Shown here: positions 1-8,753 of the stretch, piece by piece
Numbering within the stretch: position 1 is the stretch's first letter
Layout: each line of letters begins with the position of its first letter
Assembly: GCA_017998095.1 (NCBI GenBank)
Contig: JAGODU010000053.1
Span: 10,608-25,080 of the forward strand
Reading direction: 5' to 3'
From: Prolixibacteraceae bacterium
GTDB taxonomy: Bacteria; Bacteroidota; Bacteroidia; Bacteroidales; Prolixibacteraceae
Length of the DNA: 14,473 bases
The notes under the pieces: generated by a model
The model's input: the letters and a program-made list of their open reading frames with translations, nothing else
Told to the model about the DNA's origin: nothing
The model's database searches: none
Made by a program: the position numbers and the translations under genes

Positions 1-1501
1 ACGGAAGAACTATCAGACTTGCCAGAACAATTGCAGCCAATGCAATATATGTCTTGATATCATTTAACAGGTTAAAGTATTGGGTGTTCTCATCAATAAT
101 TGTTCCTGATACGCGGAATAAAAACCGGAAAAATCCTGTTTCGCCAATTAACAATGATATACCCAATGCAATTGCTATTGCATATAATAAAAACCTGAGA
201 GATAATAAGGAATATATTCTCACAATTACGGAATTAGTCAATCCAAATGCCTTAAATGTCCCAAGATTCGGTTTTATCTTGTTTATATGCACTTTTAGCA
301 GATTCGACAGGAAAAGTATAATGCTAATGACACTGAAGATAACAAGGAATCCGGAGATGAAAAATGTGAGTTTTGAAACAAAGTTATAATTCTCCTTGGA
401 TTCAATCTGTGACATATCAATCCTAAGATTCTTAAGATCGAAAAGAAAATTAGAAAATTCTCTGATCCTGTCAAGTGAAATAAAATTTACAGACAGGTTA
501 TCAAAAGAACTAAACTCATTCTCAAAGCCTGAAAGATCATATTTGTATATTCTTAAAATATTTGAGTTATTAAGAAACTTCCCATTTTTTATTTTTTCAG
601 CAAAAGAGTTCAACAAGTTTGTTTCTACAATGTCAGGATTAAAGCTATAAGTAACATTATAACCGGACTCAAGAGTTGTATAATTAGGCAGAATTAAAGT
701 ATCGATAAAATGATTAAATAAAGTGTCATTCCTTAGAAGATTAAAAATATCCTTTGATAATTGATTGATTTTTGATCTGTTACCACTTGCAAAATAAATA
801 AGCTCCTGTTGATAATTCATTGAAGTAATATCAAAAGGGAAATATCTGGAGTTTCTTTTTTTATAAAAATATGGTGTACATGCAAATAAATTATTCCCCG
901 GCAAGTCATCAACAATTGCAACAACAGGTATTGGTACATCTATATACTTATTGTCCATAACCGGATATGACATATGAATATAAGGCGGATTTTCATTTGT
1001 ATAACCCAGATCATCAAGCAATTGTCTTGTCAGAATCAAGCCAATATCGAATTCGTCTTTCCATCCGCTTCCCGCAATACGGTTTTTATCTGAAAGAATG
1101 CTATTTAATATAGGATTACCAATATTAATGGTCCGTCCGGTAAATTGTTTATCTCTATCTGAATTTTTATGAAAGAAATATACCGTTAGTTGATTATAGC
1201 CATTGCCATCTATATAGTAAAAGAAATTTTTTAAGGAATCTGTATTTATAAGTTCGATCAAATCTGGGATCTGATTCGCCAAAGTATATGGAATTTCAAC
1301 ATCGACCCACTTAATAAACGGATCATCCATTTTCTTTTTCAGGTAGTCAAGGCTTCCGTTGGCGAATCCAATTGAGATAAATGTTATAATTAAAATCAGA
1401 ACGAGATAAAAGAAATTTAATAGTCTCTTCCCAAATAGTTCTTTACTTTCCTCCCTGTAAAAAATTTTATTAAAGTCCTTATTAATTTGTCTGATTGGCA
1501 T
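1..1501 (-). CDS. ABC transporter permease, FtsX/MacB type (partial, C-terminus beyond window)
   Basis: The reading frame is open from an ATG at 1499-1501 to the left edge, giving 500 codons with no stop, so the C-terminus lies outside the window. An in-frame TAA two codons upstream of the ATG makes this the first possible start. Segments seen: a hydrophobic helix near residues 27-47 (NFFYLVLILIITFISIGFA); a long soluble, presumably periplasmic domain of about 330 residues; then helices near 378-402, 427-450 and 482-500. Between the second and third helices, GTFKAFGLTNS matches the 'IGxLKAxG' loop of FtsX-like permeases. One helix, a large periplasmic domain, then three helices is the MacB/LolE topology. 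It follows the ATPase gene by 108 bases and is its obvious partner. Such permeases couple ATP hydrolysis to mechanical movement in the periplasm (lipoprotein release, efflux or hydrolase activation). Substrate is unknown. Confidence 0.88.
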   Translation of the reverse strand, partial: MPIRQINKDFNKIFYREESKELFGKRLLNFFYLVLILIITFISIGFANGSLDYLKKKMDDPFIKWVDVEIPYTLANQIPDLIELINTDSLKNFFYYIDGNGYNQLTVYFFHKNSDRDKQFTGRTINIGNPILNSILSDKNRIAGSGWKDEFDIGLILTRQLLDDLGYTNENPPYIHMSYPVMDNKYIDVPIPVVAIVDDLPGNNLFACTPYFYKKRNSRYFPFDITSMNYQQELIYFASGNRSKINQLSKDIFNLLRNDTLFNHFIDTLILPNYTTLESGYNVTYSFNPDIVETNLLNSFAEKIKNGKFLNNSNILRIYKYDLSGFENEFSSFDNLSVNFISLDRIREFSNFLFDLKNLRIDMSQIESKENYNFVSKLTFFISGFLVIFSVISIILFLSNLLKVHINKIKPNLGTFKAFGLTNSVIVRIYSLLSLRFLLYAIAIALGISLLIGETGFFRFLFRVSGTIIDENTQYFNLLNDIKTYIALAAIVLASLIVLP

Positions 1502-1609
1502 TTCTTATTTCATTTATATTTCGTAAAACAATCGTCATCTTAACAGGATCTCAAGTATTTATATAATCAGACATGGTTTTATTATTTATCAAAACATAAT
1601 CCAGTGTTA

Positions 1610-2506
1610 TTATAAACATTTGTTTACCGAGAAGACCCTTAAGATTTCAGCTTTCATCCACTCACTATCACTCCAATCAGTCAAAGCATGATTTTTCCAC
1701 ATTTTTCTTCCATTAATCAGTCTGGATTTGTAGACATTATTTCCTGCTATATATCCATACGAAAAAGAATCTCCATTAATGTCATTTATTTTTTCTTCAA
1801 TGAGAATAATATCATCTGCAGACTCAACCGCCAGATTTATATCATGAGTAACAATAATTGCCGACTTCCCTTTTGATTTCAGGACATCAGACAGATTCTT
1901 GAGTACCCTCCCTGCATTTATAATATCCAGATTCCCTGTTGGCTCATCCCCAAATAGAACAGTAAAATCAGGTGCCACAGCTCTTATAAAAGAAAGTCTC
2001 TGCCGCTCTCCTCCTGAAAGGTTATAGATCATAGTGGAATCAGAGACTTTATGATCCAGTTCCATATCGTGAATATATTTCTTCACAATTGCTCTGGCAT
2101 TTTCTTTTGTCTGATTCTGAAGCAATAAAGTAATACAGACATTGTCGAGAGCAGTAAAATTATACATCAGGTTTGATTCCTGAAAAATAAAACTGAAATG
2201 TTCTTTCCTGATACCGGAACGGATCTTTTCATGTGCTTCATACCAAAGCCAGGCATAATCTATAGGCTTGGATCCGACATAAGGGTAAAAGTTCACCTTC
2301 GATTCTCTGGGAAGCGTTTTATTCATCAACCCAAGTGTTTCAAGAATAGTACTTTTCCCAATGCCCGACAGTCCAAGAATAACTGTAATTCTTCCTCTTT
2401 CAATAATAAGGTCCCTCACATATAGTACAGTTCTGTTCGCTGAATATTGACATTTCAGTTCGTCAATTTCAAAAAGCTTATCACAGTGTTCGTCAGAAAT
2501 GGGCAT
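1610..2506 (-). CDS. ABC transporter ATP-binding protein (LolD/MacB/FtsE-like)
   Basis: A 298-residue cytoplasmic ATPase with every motif of the family: Walker A GLSGIGKST (45-53), Q-loop Gln109 in FIFQES, signature LSGGERQR (163-170), Walker B VLFGDEPTGNLD (183-194) and H-loop His221 in VTHD. The 'DEPTGNLD' form is typical of the LolD/MacB/FtsE group, which pairs with FtsX-like permeases, and one such permease follows downstream. Two departures from the usual 220-240 residues are visible. The Walker A to Q-loop segment looks about ten residues long, with an aromatic-rich stretch (YAWLWYEAHE) at 84-93. The protein also continues about 75 residues past the H-loop, including GRKMWKNHALTDWSDSEW near the end. 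No membrane segment is seen. It starts 10 bases after the stop of the vWA gene, so it is probably co-translated with it. The ATPase call is firm; the exported or moved substrate is not known. Confidence 0.93.
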   Translation of the reverse strand: MPISDEHCDKLFEIDELKCQYSANRTVLYVRDLIIERGRITVILGLSGIGKSTILETLGLMNKTLPRESKVNFYPYVGSKPIDYAWLWYEAHEKIRSGIRKEHFSFIFQESNLMYNFTALDNVCITLLLQNQTKENARAIVKKYIHDMELDHKVSDSTMIYNLSGGERQRLSFIRAVAPDFTVLFGDEPTGNLDIINAGRVLKNLSDVLKSKGKSAIIVTHDINLAVESADDIILIEEKINDINGDSFSYGYIAGNNVYKSRLINGRKMWKNHALTDWSDSEWMKAEILRVFSVNKCL

Positions 2507-2516
2507 AAAAATCTAA

Positions 2517-4919
2517 TTATGGGAATAATTCCAGTGGTATCCAGTAATAAGTAATATTATTCGAGACAAACGATTCATTATAATTCTGGTCGTTAATTAT
2601 TGATCTCAGGCCCGCCAGCTTGTTACATATATAGTCTGCATACATTTCAAATTCAGTGTCATCTATAACAGTTGCTTCAACGATATCGCGCAAACGAACT
2701 TGTGCGGTTAACTGACTTTGGGATGGCAATCCAAAAACAACATTATGGAGGTCATCAACTGTCATATTCATGATTTCTTCGCGTTTTTCAGAACCGATAA
2801 TTGATTCCAGAATGTCAATCCAGATATTTTGCATTTTCAATCTTCTGTCAGACATACTGTTTCCGCCAATTCCGCAAAGTGAATTCAATCTCATTATAGT
2901 TTCAAGAAGATCTTCCCTGGATAAAAACAAAGATTCTTTAAAAATGGGATAGTTAAGATTTTTTACATTTTTTGCTGTATACCCTTTCATAGAGAACTGG
3001 TAATTTTTATTTTTCATCATTTCGATCTCTTCATTGCTCAGGCCCTGTAATTTAGAAAGGAAATTAATTACAGCAGGATGGTATTCATCGGTTTCTCCCT
3101 CATCAATATCCGGAGTACCCGCTCCTCTTATCACCTCATAAGCTTTTGCCAGCATTTGACTGACGCGTGTGTCAAACTCATTGATTTTAATAATTATTTC
3201 TTTCTCAAGGATTTCGTATGACAATGCCTGCCCAATTCCTGGGAACAGGTAACTGCCTACTATTTCCTGCGGGTTTAAAGTAAATCTATTAGGAGCAGTT
3301 GATAAAAATATGGGGTCTTCAAGAGCAGAATTTTCATTTATCCATTTTATCTTATTATCTTTTCTGATATTTCTGATTTTTAATGCACTACCTATTATTA
3401 ATCTTCTCGATTGATCTATAAAATCCTGGTATGTTGGATAGAACCCATTATTAACCTGATAAGATATCAAACTAGATTCTGTTTCTGCCAGAAGATCGAT
3501 AACTTCATTGATCGGAACCTGAGTTTCATCATTTCTGTAATGGCTGCCGCAATCACCAATCAATACAATGAAATTACTTTCCCCCCTTCTTATTCCAAGC
3601 TGAGTTAATGCAGTTTTCAAACCATAGAAAACTGCTTCTGGTAAATCGTTATCACGGTTGTAATCTGTTCTTGCGCGATTGAAAAATTCAATAATTTCCC
3701 TGTAATTCTCTGTCAACTGATGTAGTTCAATCTTATTCTCACCTTCAAGAAAATCGCGATATATAACAGCACCAAATGAGAAACGATTTTGGGTATCTTC
3801 AAGTTGCAGATTATTTACGCTGGTCTGAATACCGCTTGTAATAGATTTATAGAATTTCCCCATACTTTGCGTACCATCCACCACAAAGACAACATTTATT
3901 TTTCTTGTCTTCACTTCGAGAGCTTCAATTGCTTGACGTATTTCCGCCATTCTCTCCGGATCCATAATAGTTGATTCTGAACGTATCTTCCCCATCACAC
4001 CTGTCCGATGAATTCCTGCATTCCTTGTTTCAAGGATGGGAAATCTCCTCCATTGGCCAATATTTCTTTTGGCTCCCGGATCATTCTCCCAAACTATAAA
4101 CTTTGGATCAACTTTAATACCCGACTGATAATCCATGGCTGCTTTCTCATCAATAAAAATTGCAGGCCTTATATTTTTATTCTTCCTTTCATCTGCAGCA
4201 GCCTTTTCCCAATTTGGTTCAAGTGTGATTCTATGATCCCAAAATGTCACATTTTCAATAGGTACCCAACCTCTCATATTAGACAATACATCAATTTCAT
4301 TACCCTGAAGCTCCATATTCTCTCCCAGTAAAACAGCATCTTCAGTAGCTTTGAAAACAAATAAAATTTCAAATAATCTTGATTTTTTATCAGAATCAAT
4401 AGTCAATTCAGGGTTCTTTTTATATGTAATTGCTTCTTCTTTTAATTGAGCATTTGTTGTACCTTCGAAAGTACTTAATATCATTGCTTTCTTGTCAATA
4501 AGGCTTGACGCATTCCTGAGGCAGTGTTCCCAAAGCAGAAGTCTGTCTTTGTCAATCCAACCATAATCTTCCGAATTAATACTGATCTTTGGCCATACTG
4601 TCGGTTCAAATTCTTTATAGATATGGACATATGAGTCAACACATTCAGCAACCCGGAACTTCTCCATAAAAGTTAAAGTGTTTTTGACAGTGGTCCCTCC
4701 GGGTGTTGTATAAGTATGGTTGTTGTCTCTGTCTGAATATACAATCCAATATCTGTTAAGGGTTTTATAAGAGGAGTTGATATCGGCTTGATAAACCGGT
4801 ATGAAGTAAATATCAGGTTTACCAACAGCTTTTATCGAATTTAACGACTGGGAATAAACAGTATGTTGACTCAGTATTAATAATGATATTAATATACCAT
4901 GCAAGCGATTAATTGTCAT
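2517..4919 (-). CDS. Exported vWA-domain protein, TssR-like
   Basis: I place the start at the ATG at 4919, giving 800 residues, not at an in-frame ATG at 5036 that would overlap the upstream gene by about 100 bases and put 39 polar residues before the signal. From 4919 there is a clean Sec signal (ILISLLILS, predicted cleavage near residues 23-24) and an AAGGAT ribosome site. Two SH3/barrel-like segments with Gly-Trp turns follow (about 57-130, GWIDKD; about 185-240, GWVPIEN). The vWA domain (about 340-510) has MIDAS motif DGTQS at 348-352, a DLPEAV stretch, and IGDCGSH with Asp456. The helical C-terminus contains GYTAKN near 643 followed by LFLSREDLLE. Barrel, vWA and helical tail match my recollection of TssR, a Bacteroidota type VI secretion protein. 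The vWA call is firm; TssR homology is inferred. It probably acts in the periplasm as a metal-dependent adhesion or assembly factor. Confidence 0.78.
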   Translation of the reverse strand: MTINRLHGILISLLILSQHTVYSQSLNSIKAVGKPDIYFIPVYQADINSSYKTLNRYWIVYSDRDNNHTYTTPGGTTVKNTLTFMEKFRVAECVDSYVHIYKEFEPTVWPKISINSEDYGWIDKDRLLLWEHCLRNASSLIDKKAMILSTFEGTTNAQLKEEAITYKKNPELTIDSDKKSRLFEILFVFKATEDAVLLGENMELQGNEIDVLSNMRGWVPIENVTFWDHRITLEPNWEKAAADERKNKNIRPAIFIDEKAAMDYQSGIKVDPKFIVWENDPGAKRNIGQWRRFPILETRNAGIHRTGVMGKIRSESTIMDPERMAEIRQAIEALEVKTRKINVVFVVDGTQSMGKFYKSITSGIQTSVNNLQLEDTQNRFSFGAVIYRDFLEGENKIELHQLTENYREIIEFFNRARTDYNRDNDLPEAVFYGLKTALTQLGIRRGESNFIVLIGDCGSHYRNDETQVPINEVIDLLAETESSLISYQVNNGFYPTYQDFIDQSRRLIIGSALKIRNIRKDNKIKWINENSALEDPIFLSTAPNRFTLNPQEIVGSYLFPGIGQALSYEILEKEIIIKINEFDTRVSQMLAKAYEVIRGAGTPDIDEGETDEYHPAVINFLSKLQGLSNEEIEMMKNKNYQFSMKGYTAKNVKNLNYPIFKESLFLSREDLLETIMRLNSLCGIGGNSMSDRRLKMQNIWIDILESIIGSEKREEIMNMTVDDLHNVVFGLPSQSQLTAQVRLRDIVEATVIDDTEFEMYADYICNKLAGLRSIINDQNYNESFVSNNITYYWIPLELFP

Positions 4920-4925
4920 TTTTTT

Positions 4926-4931
4926 ATCCTT
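4926..4931 (-). promoter_or_regulatory. Ribosome binding site of the large vWA gene
   Basis: On the minus strand AAGGAT lies about six bases before the ATG at 4919, overlapping the TAA stop of the preceding gene (4930-4932). It supports the internal start over the upstream ATG at 5036 and suggests translational coupling. Most other genes here have no comparable site. Confidence 0.6.
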
Positions 4932-5568
4932 AGTATGGTGTAAATGAATAATTATAGCCCGTCCAGTTATTTTTAGCCAATTGATTCTTACGTTCAATAA
5001 ATGCTTCAGAATCGTTTCTACCAAATAATAAGTCAATATTTATTTTTGTCGGGTCTATATGTTTTTTTGTAAGGTTCTTAATGAGAAGAAACCTGTCAAT
5101 AAGCTCAATCTCTTGTATCCTAAATAGTTCTGATGATATGAAAAAATGAAGATAAACTGATTTATACTTTAATTCCAGATTGCCGTTGTTTTTGATGCTT
5201 ATGATATCATTTTTATCCCAGATACTTAATATTGTATCTTTATCAAACATGATTACCGGAGAACTGGTATTTAAAGTCTGCAATGATGATGCTAAATTTT
5301 GAACATGAATATTTTGTATGTCATGAGAATGCAATATTTCTGGTTTATAACCATTGCTTAGATAAATCAAAAAATCATCCTTACCAGTCCTGATTTCATC
5401 AATTAATCTTATTAATCTATCAGTCAGGTCTTTTCTTTCTTTGCTACGGCTAACATCAATATATACCAGATGATAAGACTTATTATTCTTTTCATCATTT
5501 GTCTGGGGCAAAATTGCATCCATGTTGAAAAGAACAACTAGTACACATACAATAAATCTATGGATCAT
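4930..5568 (-). CDS. Small exported vWA-like protein
   Basis: 212 residues, starting 2 bases after the lipoprotein stop and ending 10 bases before the large vWA gene. Residues 1-22 form a Sec signal (FIVCVLVVLF core). After it, VYIDVSRSKE gives a DxSxS motif with Asp38, Ser40 and Ser42. A helix and FLIYLSNGYKPE strand follow, as expected for the first half of a vWA fold. The region around VIMFDKDTI and VYLHFFISSE would supply later strands. I see no clear second or third MIDAS residue, so metal binding is uncertain. The C-terminus ends NWTGYNYSFTPY and may be exposed for binding. I do not know a named family. Its position immediately before the large vWA gene suggests the two products work in the same periplasmic complex, perhaps as a heteromer. 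The vWA assignment rests on one motif and the predicted strand pattern. Confidence 0.68.
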   Translation of the reverse strand: MIHRFIVCVLVVLFNMDAILPQTNDEKNNKSYHLVYIDVSRSKERKDLTDRLIRLIDEIRTGKDDFLIYLSNGYKPEILHSHDIQNIHVQNLASSLQTLNTSSPVIMFDKDTILSIWDKNDIISIKNNGNLELKYKSVYLHFFISSELFRIQEIELIDRFLLIKNLTKKHIDPTKINIDLLFGRNDSEAFIERKNQLAKNNWTGYNYSFTPY

Positions 5569-5570
5569 AT

Positions 5571-6074
5571 TTACAAGTTTTCCTTTAGTAAAAATATTAC
5601 AACCAGATCTCCTCCTGTTACAGTACTTTTATGTAACGATCTGGTATTTGAATTCCAATGCACTACCTCATACAGAATTTCTCCCTCAGGTGTAGTGACA
5701 GAGGAAGAAGTCAGAAAATCACAATCATTTTCAAACCACCGGCTTTCAGCTAAATTACCATGGTCCTTTTTTCTTTGAAGCTGATAACTAATCTTATCAA
5801 GCAGTTTAATTATCTGGTCCAGCGATGGCAGCCTGGTTAATTTGTCTGTATTATTCAGCTTAAAACGATAATATGTTGTTGGATTATCTTCAAAAAACTC
5901 CCAGATATATTCTGATTCAGGATCAATTATTACATTGTCCTGATATACAACAAATTCACTGTCATTTATCTTTTCACTGATATTTCCACTTTTACTGGCG
6001 GATGCGCAACCTGTAAGTATCAATATTGAAACCAGTACGGTTATGCAGACAAGAGTATGTAATTTTTGTTTCAT
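5571..6074 (-). CDS. Lipoprotein (possible TssQ-like)
   Basis: 167 residues with a lipoprotein signal: a lysine-containing N-terminus (MKQKLHTLV), a hydrophobic core and the lipobox LTGC with Cys23 as the lipidation site. Ala at position +2 fits outer-membrane sorting in the classical rule, which may not hold strictly in Bacteroidota. The mature part is a small soluble domain with aromatic-rich strands (EYIWEFFED, YYRFKLN) and the C-terminal strand GGDLVVIFLLK. No catalytic motif is seen. It starts 10 bases after the zinc-ribbon gene and ends 2 bases before the small vWA gene, so it is certainly in the same operon. Type VI secretion of Bacteroidota uses a lipoprotein called TssQ encoded near TssR. 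Size and position agree, but I cannot confirm homology by eye. Confidence 0.82.
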   Translation of the reverse strand: MKQKLHTLVCITVLVSILILTGCASASKSGNISEKINDSEFVVYQDNVIIDPESEYIWEFFEDNPTTYYRFKLNNTDKLTRLPSLDQIIKLLDKISYQLQRKKDHGNLAESRWFENDCDFLTSSSVTTPEGEILYEVVHWNSNTRSLHKSTVTGGDLVVIFLLKENL

Positions 6075-6084
6075 TCTTCTTCAA

Positions 6085-7134
6085 TCAATTAGTTAACAAT
6101 ACTCTGGTTTCCATAATTTTTAATTTGTTTATGCGGTTCATATTATCGTAACCTATATCAAGTACCTGAATTCTTTTTGATCCTGGCTGTCCTTCGTAAC
6201 GCCTCTGGAGAAACTGAAAAAGTTGATACGGAGTGTTTGGAGGAATTCCTATCAATTCGCAATCCACATTCATTGTCTGATTAGCAAAAAAACTTTGTAA
6301 TGAGTCCCGTAGAATTTTATTATCGGGATCTGAAAACAGCCTGTTGAGCAAGTTTTCAACGTGGTTTCGCGATGGAGCTTGTGATTTTTCTGTTTCAGCA
6401 ACTCCCTGATTTATCAGAACAGGATCAGTCCATTTGTCAATATGAGAAGCTTCATCAACTACTGAGATAGAGTAACTATCAGGTTCAAGGTTGCTAAAAA
6501 TACTGTCGGATGAAAATGAGAACCCTCCGTCTATAGAATACCTGATTGGTTTGTCACCATGAACTGTATGGATAATTATCTGCCCATCATTTAAGCCTTG
6601 AATACTTTCATTTATAGTTTCAACCCCTGTTATCTGAGGCGGATAATTAAAAGAAGCAGCAGCTATTGATTGCGTATTATCTGTATCAAAATCTTCATCA
6701 TTAAAAGTTACAGGTATCTCCCATTCATTCTTCCTGTTCTTGTCATCTCTCACCACTATTATATATGTACCTGGTTTCTGAACTTTATAACTATTATTAT
6801 TCTGATATGTTTTTCCATTATCAAAAGAGTATTCAAGTCTCCTTTTTGAGAAAGAAGATTTTACAGTGACATTGATAGAATGATCTTCTTTATCTGTTTC
6901 TACTTTAATAATTCTGGGGCCATCAAAACTGAATAAAGAAATTGCAGCCACAATAAACGCTATAAGTAATATTTCTGATAAGATGAGCTTCTTGAGCAAG
7001 GGAGTGGATACGAAATAATCACTTGATCTTTTTGAAACATTTATTGACCCGCAGACAGGACATATATGATTTGATTCAGATTTCCTGACTGTAAAACAAT
7101 GATGACATACATTGCATATTAAACTAATGCTCAT
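6085..7134 (-). CDS. Inner-membrane protein with N-terminal zinc ribbon and two SprB-like repeats
   Basis: 349 residues. The N-terminus has cysteines at 7, 10, 13, 25 and 28 (CNVCHHC and CPVC), a zinc-ribbon pattern that must sit in the cytoplasm. One membrane helix follows at about 50-70 (LILSEILLIAFIVAAISLF). The external part has two related repeats: about 73-146 with YSFDNG (102-107) and GTYIIVVRD (122-130), and about 166-243 with YSIDGG (199-204) and DSYSISVVD (219-227). This is the pattern of SprB-like repeats, Ig-like modules common in Bacteroidota adhesins. The last 100 residues form a separate domain (ELIGIPPNTPYQLFQFLQRR near its middle) that I do not recognise. Its ATG overlaps the TGA of the preceding gene (ATGA at 7131-7134), so translation is coupled. 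It could link cytoplasmic signalling to the envelope partners. Confidence 0.82.
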   Translation of the reverse strand: MSISLICNVCHHCFTVRKSESNHICPVCGSINVSKRSSDYFVSTPLLKKLILSEILLIAFIVAAISLFSFDGPRIIKVETDKEDHSINVTVKSSFSKRRLEYSFDNGKTYQNNNSYKVQKPGTYIIVVRDDKNRKNEWEIPVTFNDEDFDTDNTQSIAAASFNYPPQITGVETINESIQGLNDGQIIIHTVHGDKPIRYSIDGGFSFSSDSIFSNLEPDSYSISVVDEASHIDKWTDPVLINQGVAETEKSQAPSRNHVENLLNRLFSDPDNKILRDSLQSFFANQTMNVDCELIGIPPNTPYQLFQFLQRRYEGQPGSKRIQVLDIGYDNMNRINKLKIMETRVLLTN

Positions 7135-8714
7135 AATTGTTTCTTTAGGTTAATTGAATTAAAATTATACTTGATGCCAAATTCCATTGTCACATATTGG
7201 ACCTTACTTATGGTATAGGTATTCAGAATATTGTTAAGCTTTTTATCAGAGGAGAGAATTTCGTTTGAGGATTTCTCATTTTCTAACCAGTTTCTGTTGT
7301 AAAAGAATACCGTTGGTCCAGCATAGATTTTCAATGAAGGAAATATTTCTTTACTTATTGTTACTCCCAATTGATAGGTCATGAACTTATTTTCCGAGTG
7401 AAAGTTGTAAAAATCTGCTGTAAGTACTTCAGCGTCTTCATATAGTCCATTGACTGCATAGTCGGATTTTAGTGAACAGCTGCTTTTGTTCAATCTGGAA
7501 AACCGGATTCCGGAAATTGCATTTATTTCGAAATTCTTGAATTTTTTAAAATCAAGAGATATTAAAAGAGGCAGATCGGCAAAATTCAGTGTAAGCTTTT
7601 GTTTAAAATTATAAAGATCTTCAACTACGAGTGGGAGTCTTTCAATTCGACATGTATCGAATTTATAAGATGCTCTGATATAGTAGTTTTCAATGCCCGT
7701 GTTTAATGATAAATCAATATTTCTTGTTTTTAACATGATTATTCCAAACCGAATCCCGAATCTCGGACTAAGATTTCCGCACTCCCTTAAGCCTTCAAAC
7801 TTTAGCTCACTACTACAACCCTCACTTACAATGGTTTTCAAACCCGGAACTCCAAAAGATATAAGCGGTGTAAGAGTGAAGTTTAAGGTATTCATGATAA
7901 AGATGGATTCATTCTGATCATAATACTTTAGTTTTAACTTATGATGGTACCTGTCAGTATTTCCTTCAATAAATTCATCAATATCAATTTTTGAGTATAC
8001 AATAGGTCTATACGAATCATGGGAAATAATAAGATTATGCTTTTTGAGAGGATCAATATCATCAATTCGGGCAATGCCCCGGAAGTCAGTCCGAATAATT
8101 CTTGAATCAATTTTTATAAGAGAGTTTTCAATGGGTTTCAACGTAAGAAACTTCAAAACCCTTAGTTTCAAAAACCGCCCTTTAGGTTTTCCTGAAATTC
8201 CGAGTATTTTAATATCAGATATCTCATTGCCGGATATGCTGAAACCTAATTTCAATACAAGCGGGATGGTATCTCGATAAGATACATTTGTTCCAGTGTA
8301 ACCATAAATTTCTTTGGATAATTCAGCATTTACTTCATATTTACCATTACCCAGATAAGAAGGTGCATCAAATAAAATATTGTGTAACCTTATCCCCACT
8401 CCGGAGGGATAGTATTTGTTAAATATGCTTATATATTGCAAAATACTGACAGGCTCGCTTACTTTGTTCGAAGGTACAATATCATTATATAAGGAGGCAT
8501 TATCATCAAATAAACCTGAAAAAGAGGAAATATAAGATTCATTTATTCTCTTATTATCGGATGTGAACCTCGAATAACTCTCGTAATCGTTAATCACTTC
8601 AAGCAATGCCTGGTTAACTCTTCTGATCTGTGCCCCATCTAATGACTGGCTTAAAGATCTGTTTATTGGTAAAAAAAGGTAAATTGATAATAATATGATC
8701 GAGCTTCTATTCAT
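7131..8714 (-). CDS. Predicted outer-membrane beta-barrel protein with two N-terminal domains
   Basis: 527 residues, first gene of the tight seven-gene unit. A Sec signal occupies residues 1-23 (IILLSIYLFLP, then SLSQ). Residues about 25-170 resemble an NTF2-like or similar alpha/beta domain (SISGNEISDIKILG at its end). About 175-250 looks like a carboxypeptidase-regulatory-like beta sandwich (LTLKPIENSLIKID, then TDFRGIARIDDI). From about 275 onward the sequence alternates amphipathic strands, for example FTLTPLISFG, RFGIRFGIIM and YVTMEFGIKYNF, as in an 8- to 12-strand barrel. The C-terminus (NSINLKKQL) lacks the classic terminal aromatic, although YNF lies just before it. Cysteines in the barrel section (CSSELKFEGLREC, CRIE, CSLK) may be in external loops. 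It ends in a 4-base overlap with the next gene. The barrel is a prediction from strand pattern; the family is unknown to me. Confidence 0.75.
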   Translation of the reverse strand: MNRSSIILLSIYLFLPINRSLSQSLDGAQIRRVNQALLEVINDYESYSRFTSDNKRINESYISSFSGLFDDNASLYNDIVPSNKVSEPVSILQYISIFNKYYPSGVGIRLHNILFDAPSYLGNGKYEVNAELSKEIYGYTGTNVSYRDTIPLVLKLGFSISGNEISDIKILGISGKPKGRFLKLRVLKFLTLKPIENSLIKIDSRIIRTDFRGIARIDDIDPLKKHNLIISHDSYRPIVYSKIDIDEFIEGNTDRYHHKLKLKYYDQNESIFIMNTLNFTLTPLISFGVPGLKTIVSEGCSSELKFEGLRECGNLSPRFGIRFGIIMLKTRNIDLSLNTGIENYYIRASYKFDTCRIERLPLVVEDLYNFKQKLTLNFADLPLLISLDFKKFKNFEINAISGIRFSRLNKSSCSLKSDYAVNGLYEDAEVLTADFYNFHSENKFMTYQLGVTISKEIFPSLKIYAGPTVFFYNRNWLENEKSSNEILSSDKKLNNILNTYTISKVQYVTMEFGIKYNFNSINLKKQL

Positions 8715-8753
8715 ATTTGTTTCTTTTACATATTCATGCCATTCTTTCGATGC

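Noticed and set aside
54..650. Two plus-strand reading frames at 54-389 and 396-650
   Set aside because: They lie opposite the uninterrupted permease frame and have no domain, signal or ribosome site.
1..1501. Apparently empty 1.5 kb left end, or a broken pseudogene
   Set aside because: Translation of the minus strand gives a continuous 500-codon permease that runs off the edge; no frameshift or stop is present.
4920..5036. N-terminal extension of the large vWA protein from the ATG at 5036
   Set aside because: It overlaps the upstream gene, encodes 39 polar residues before a clear signal peptide, and the ATG at 4919 has its own ribosome site.
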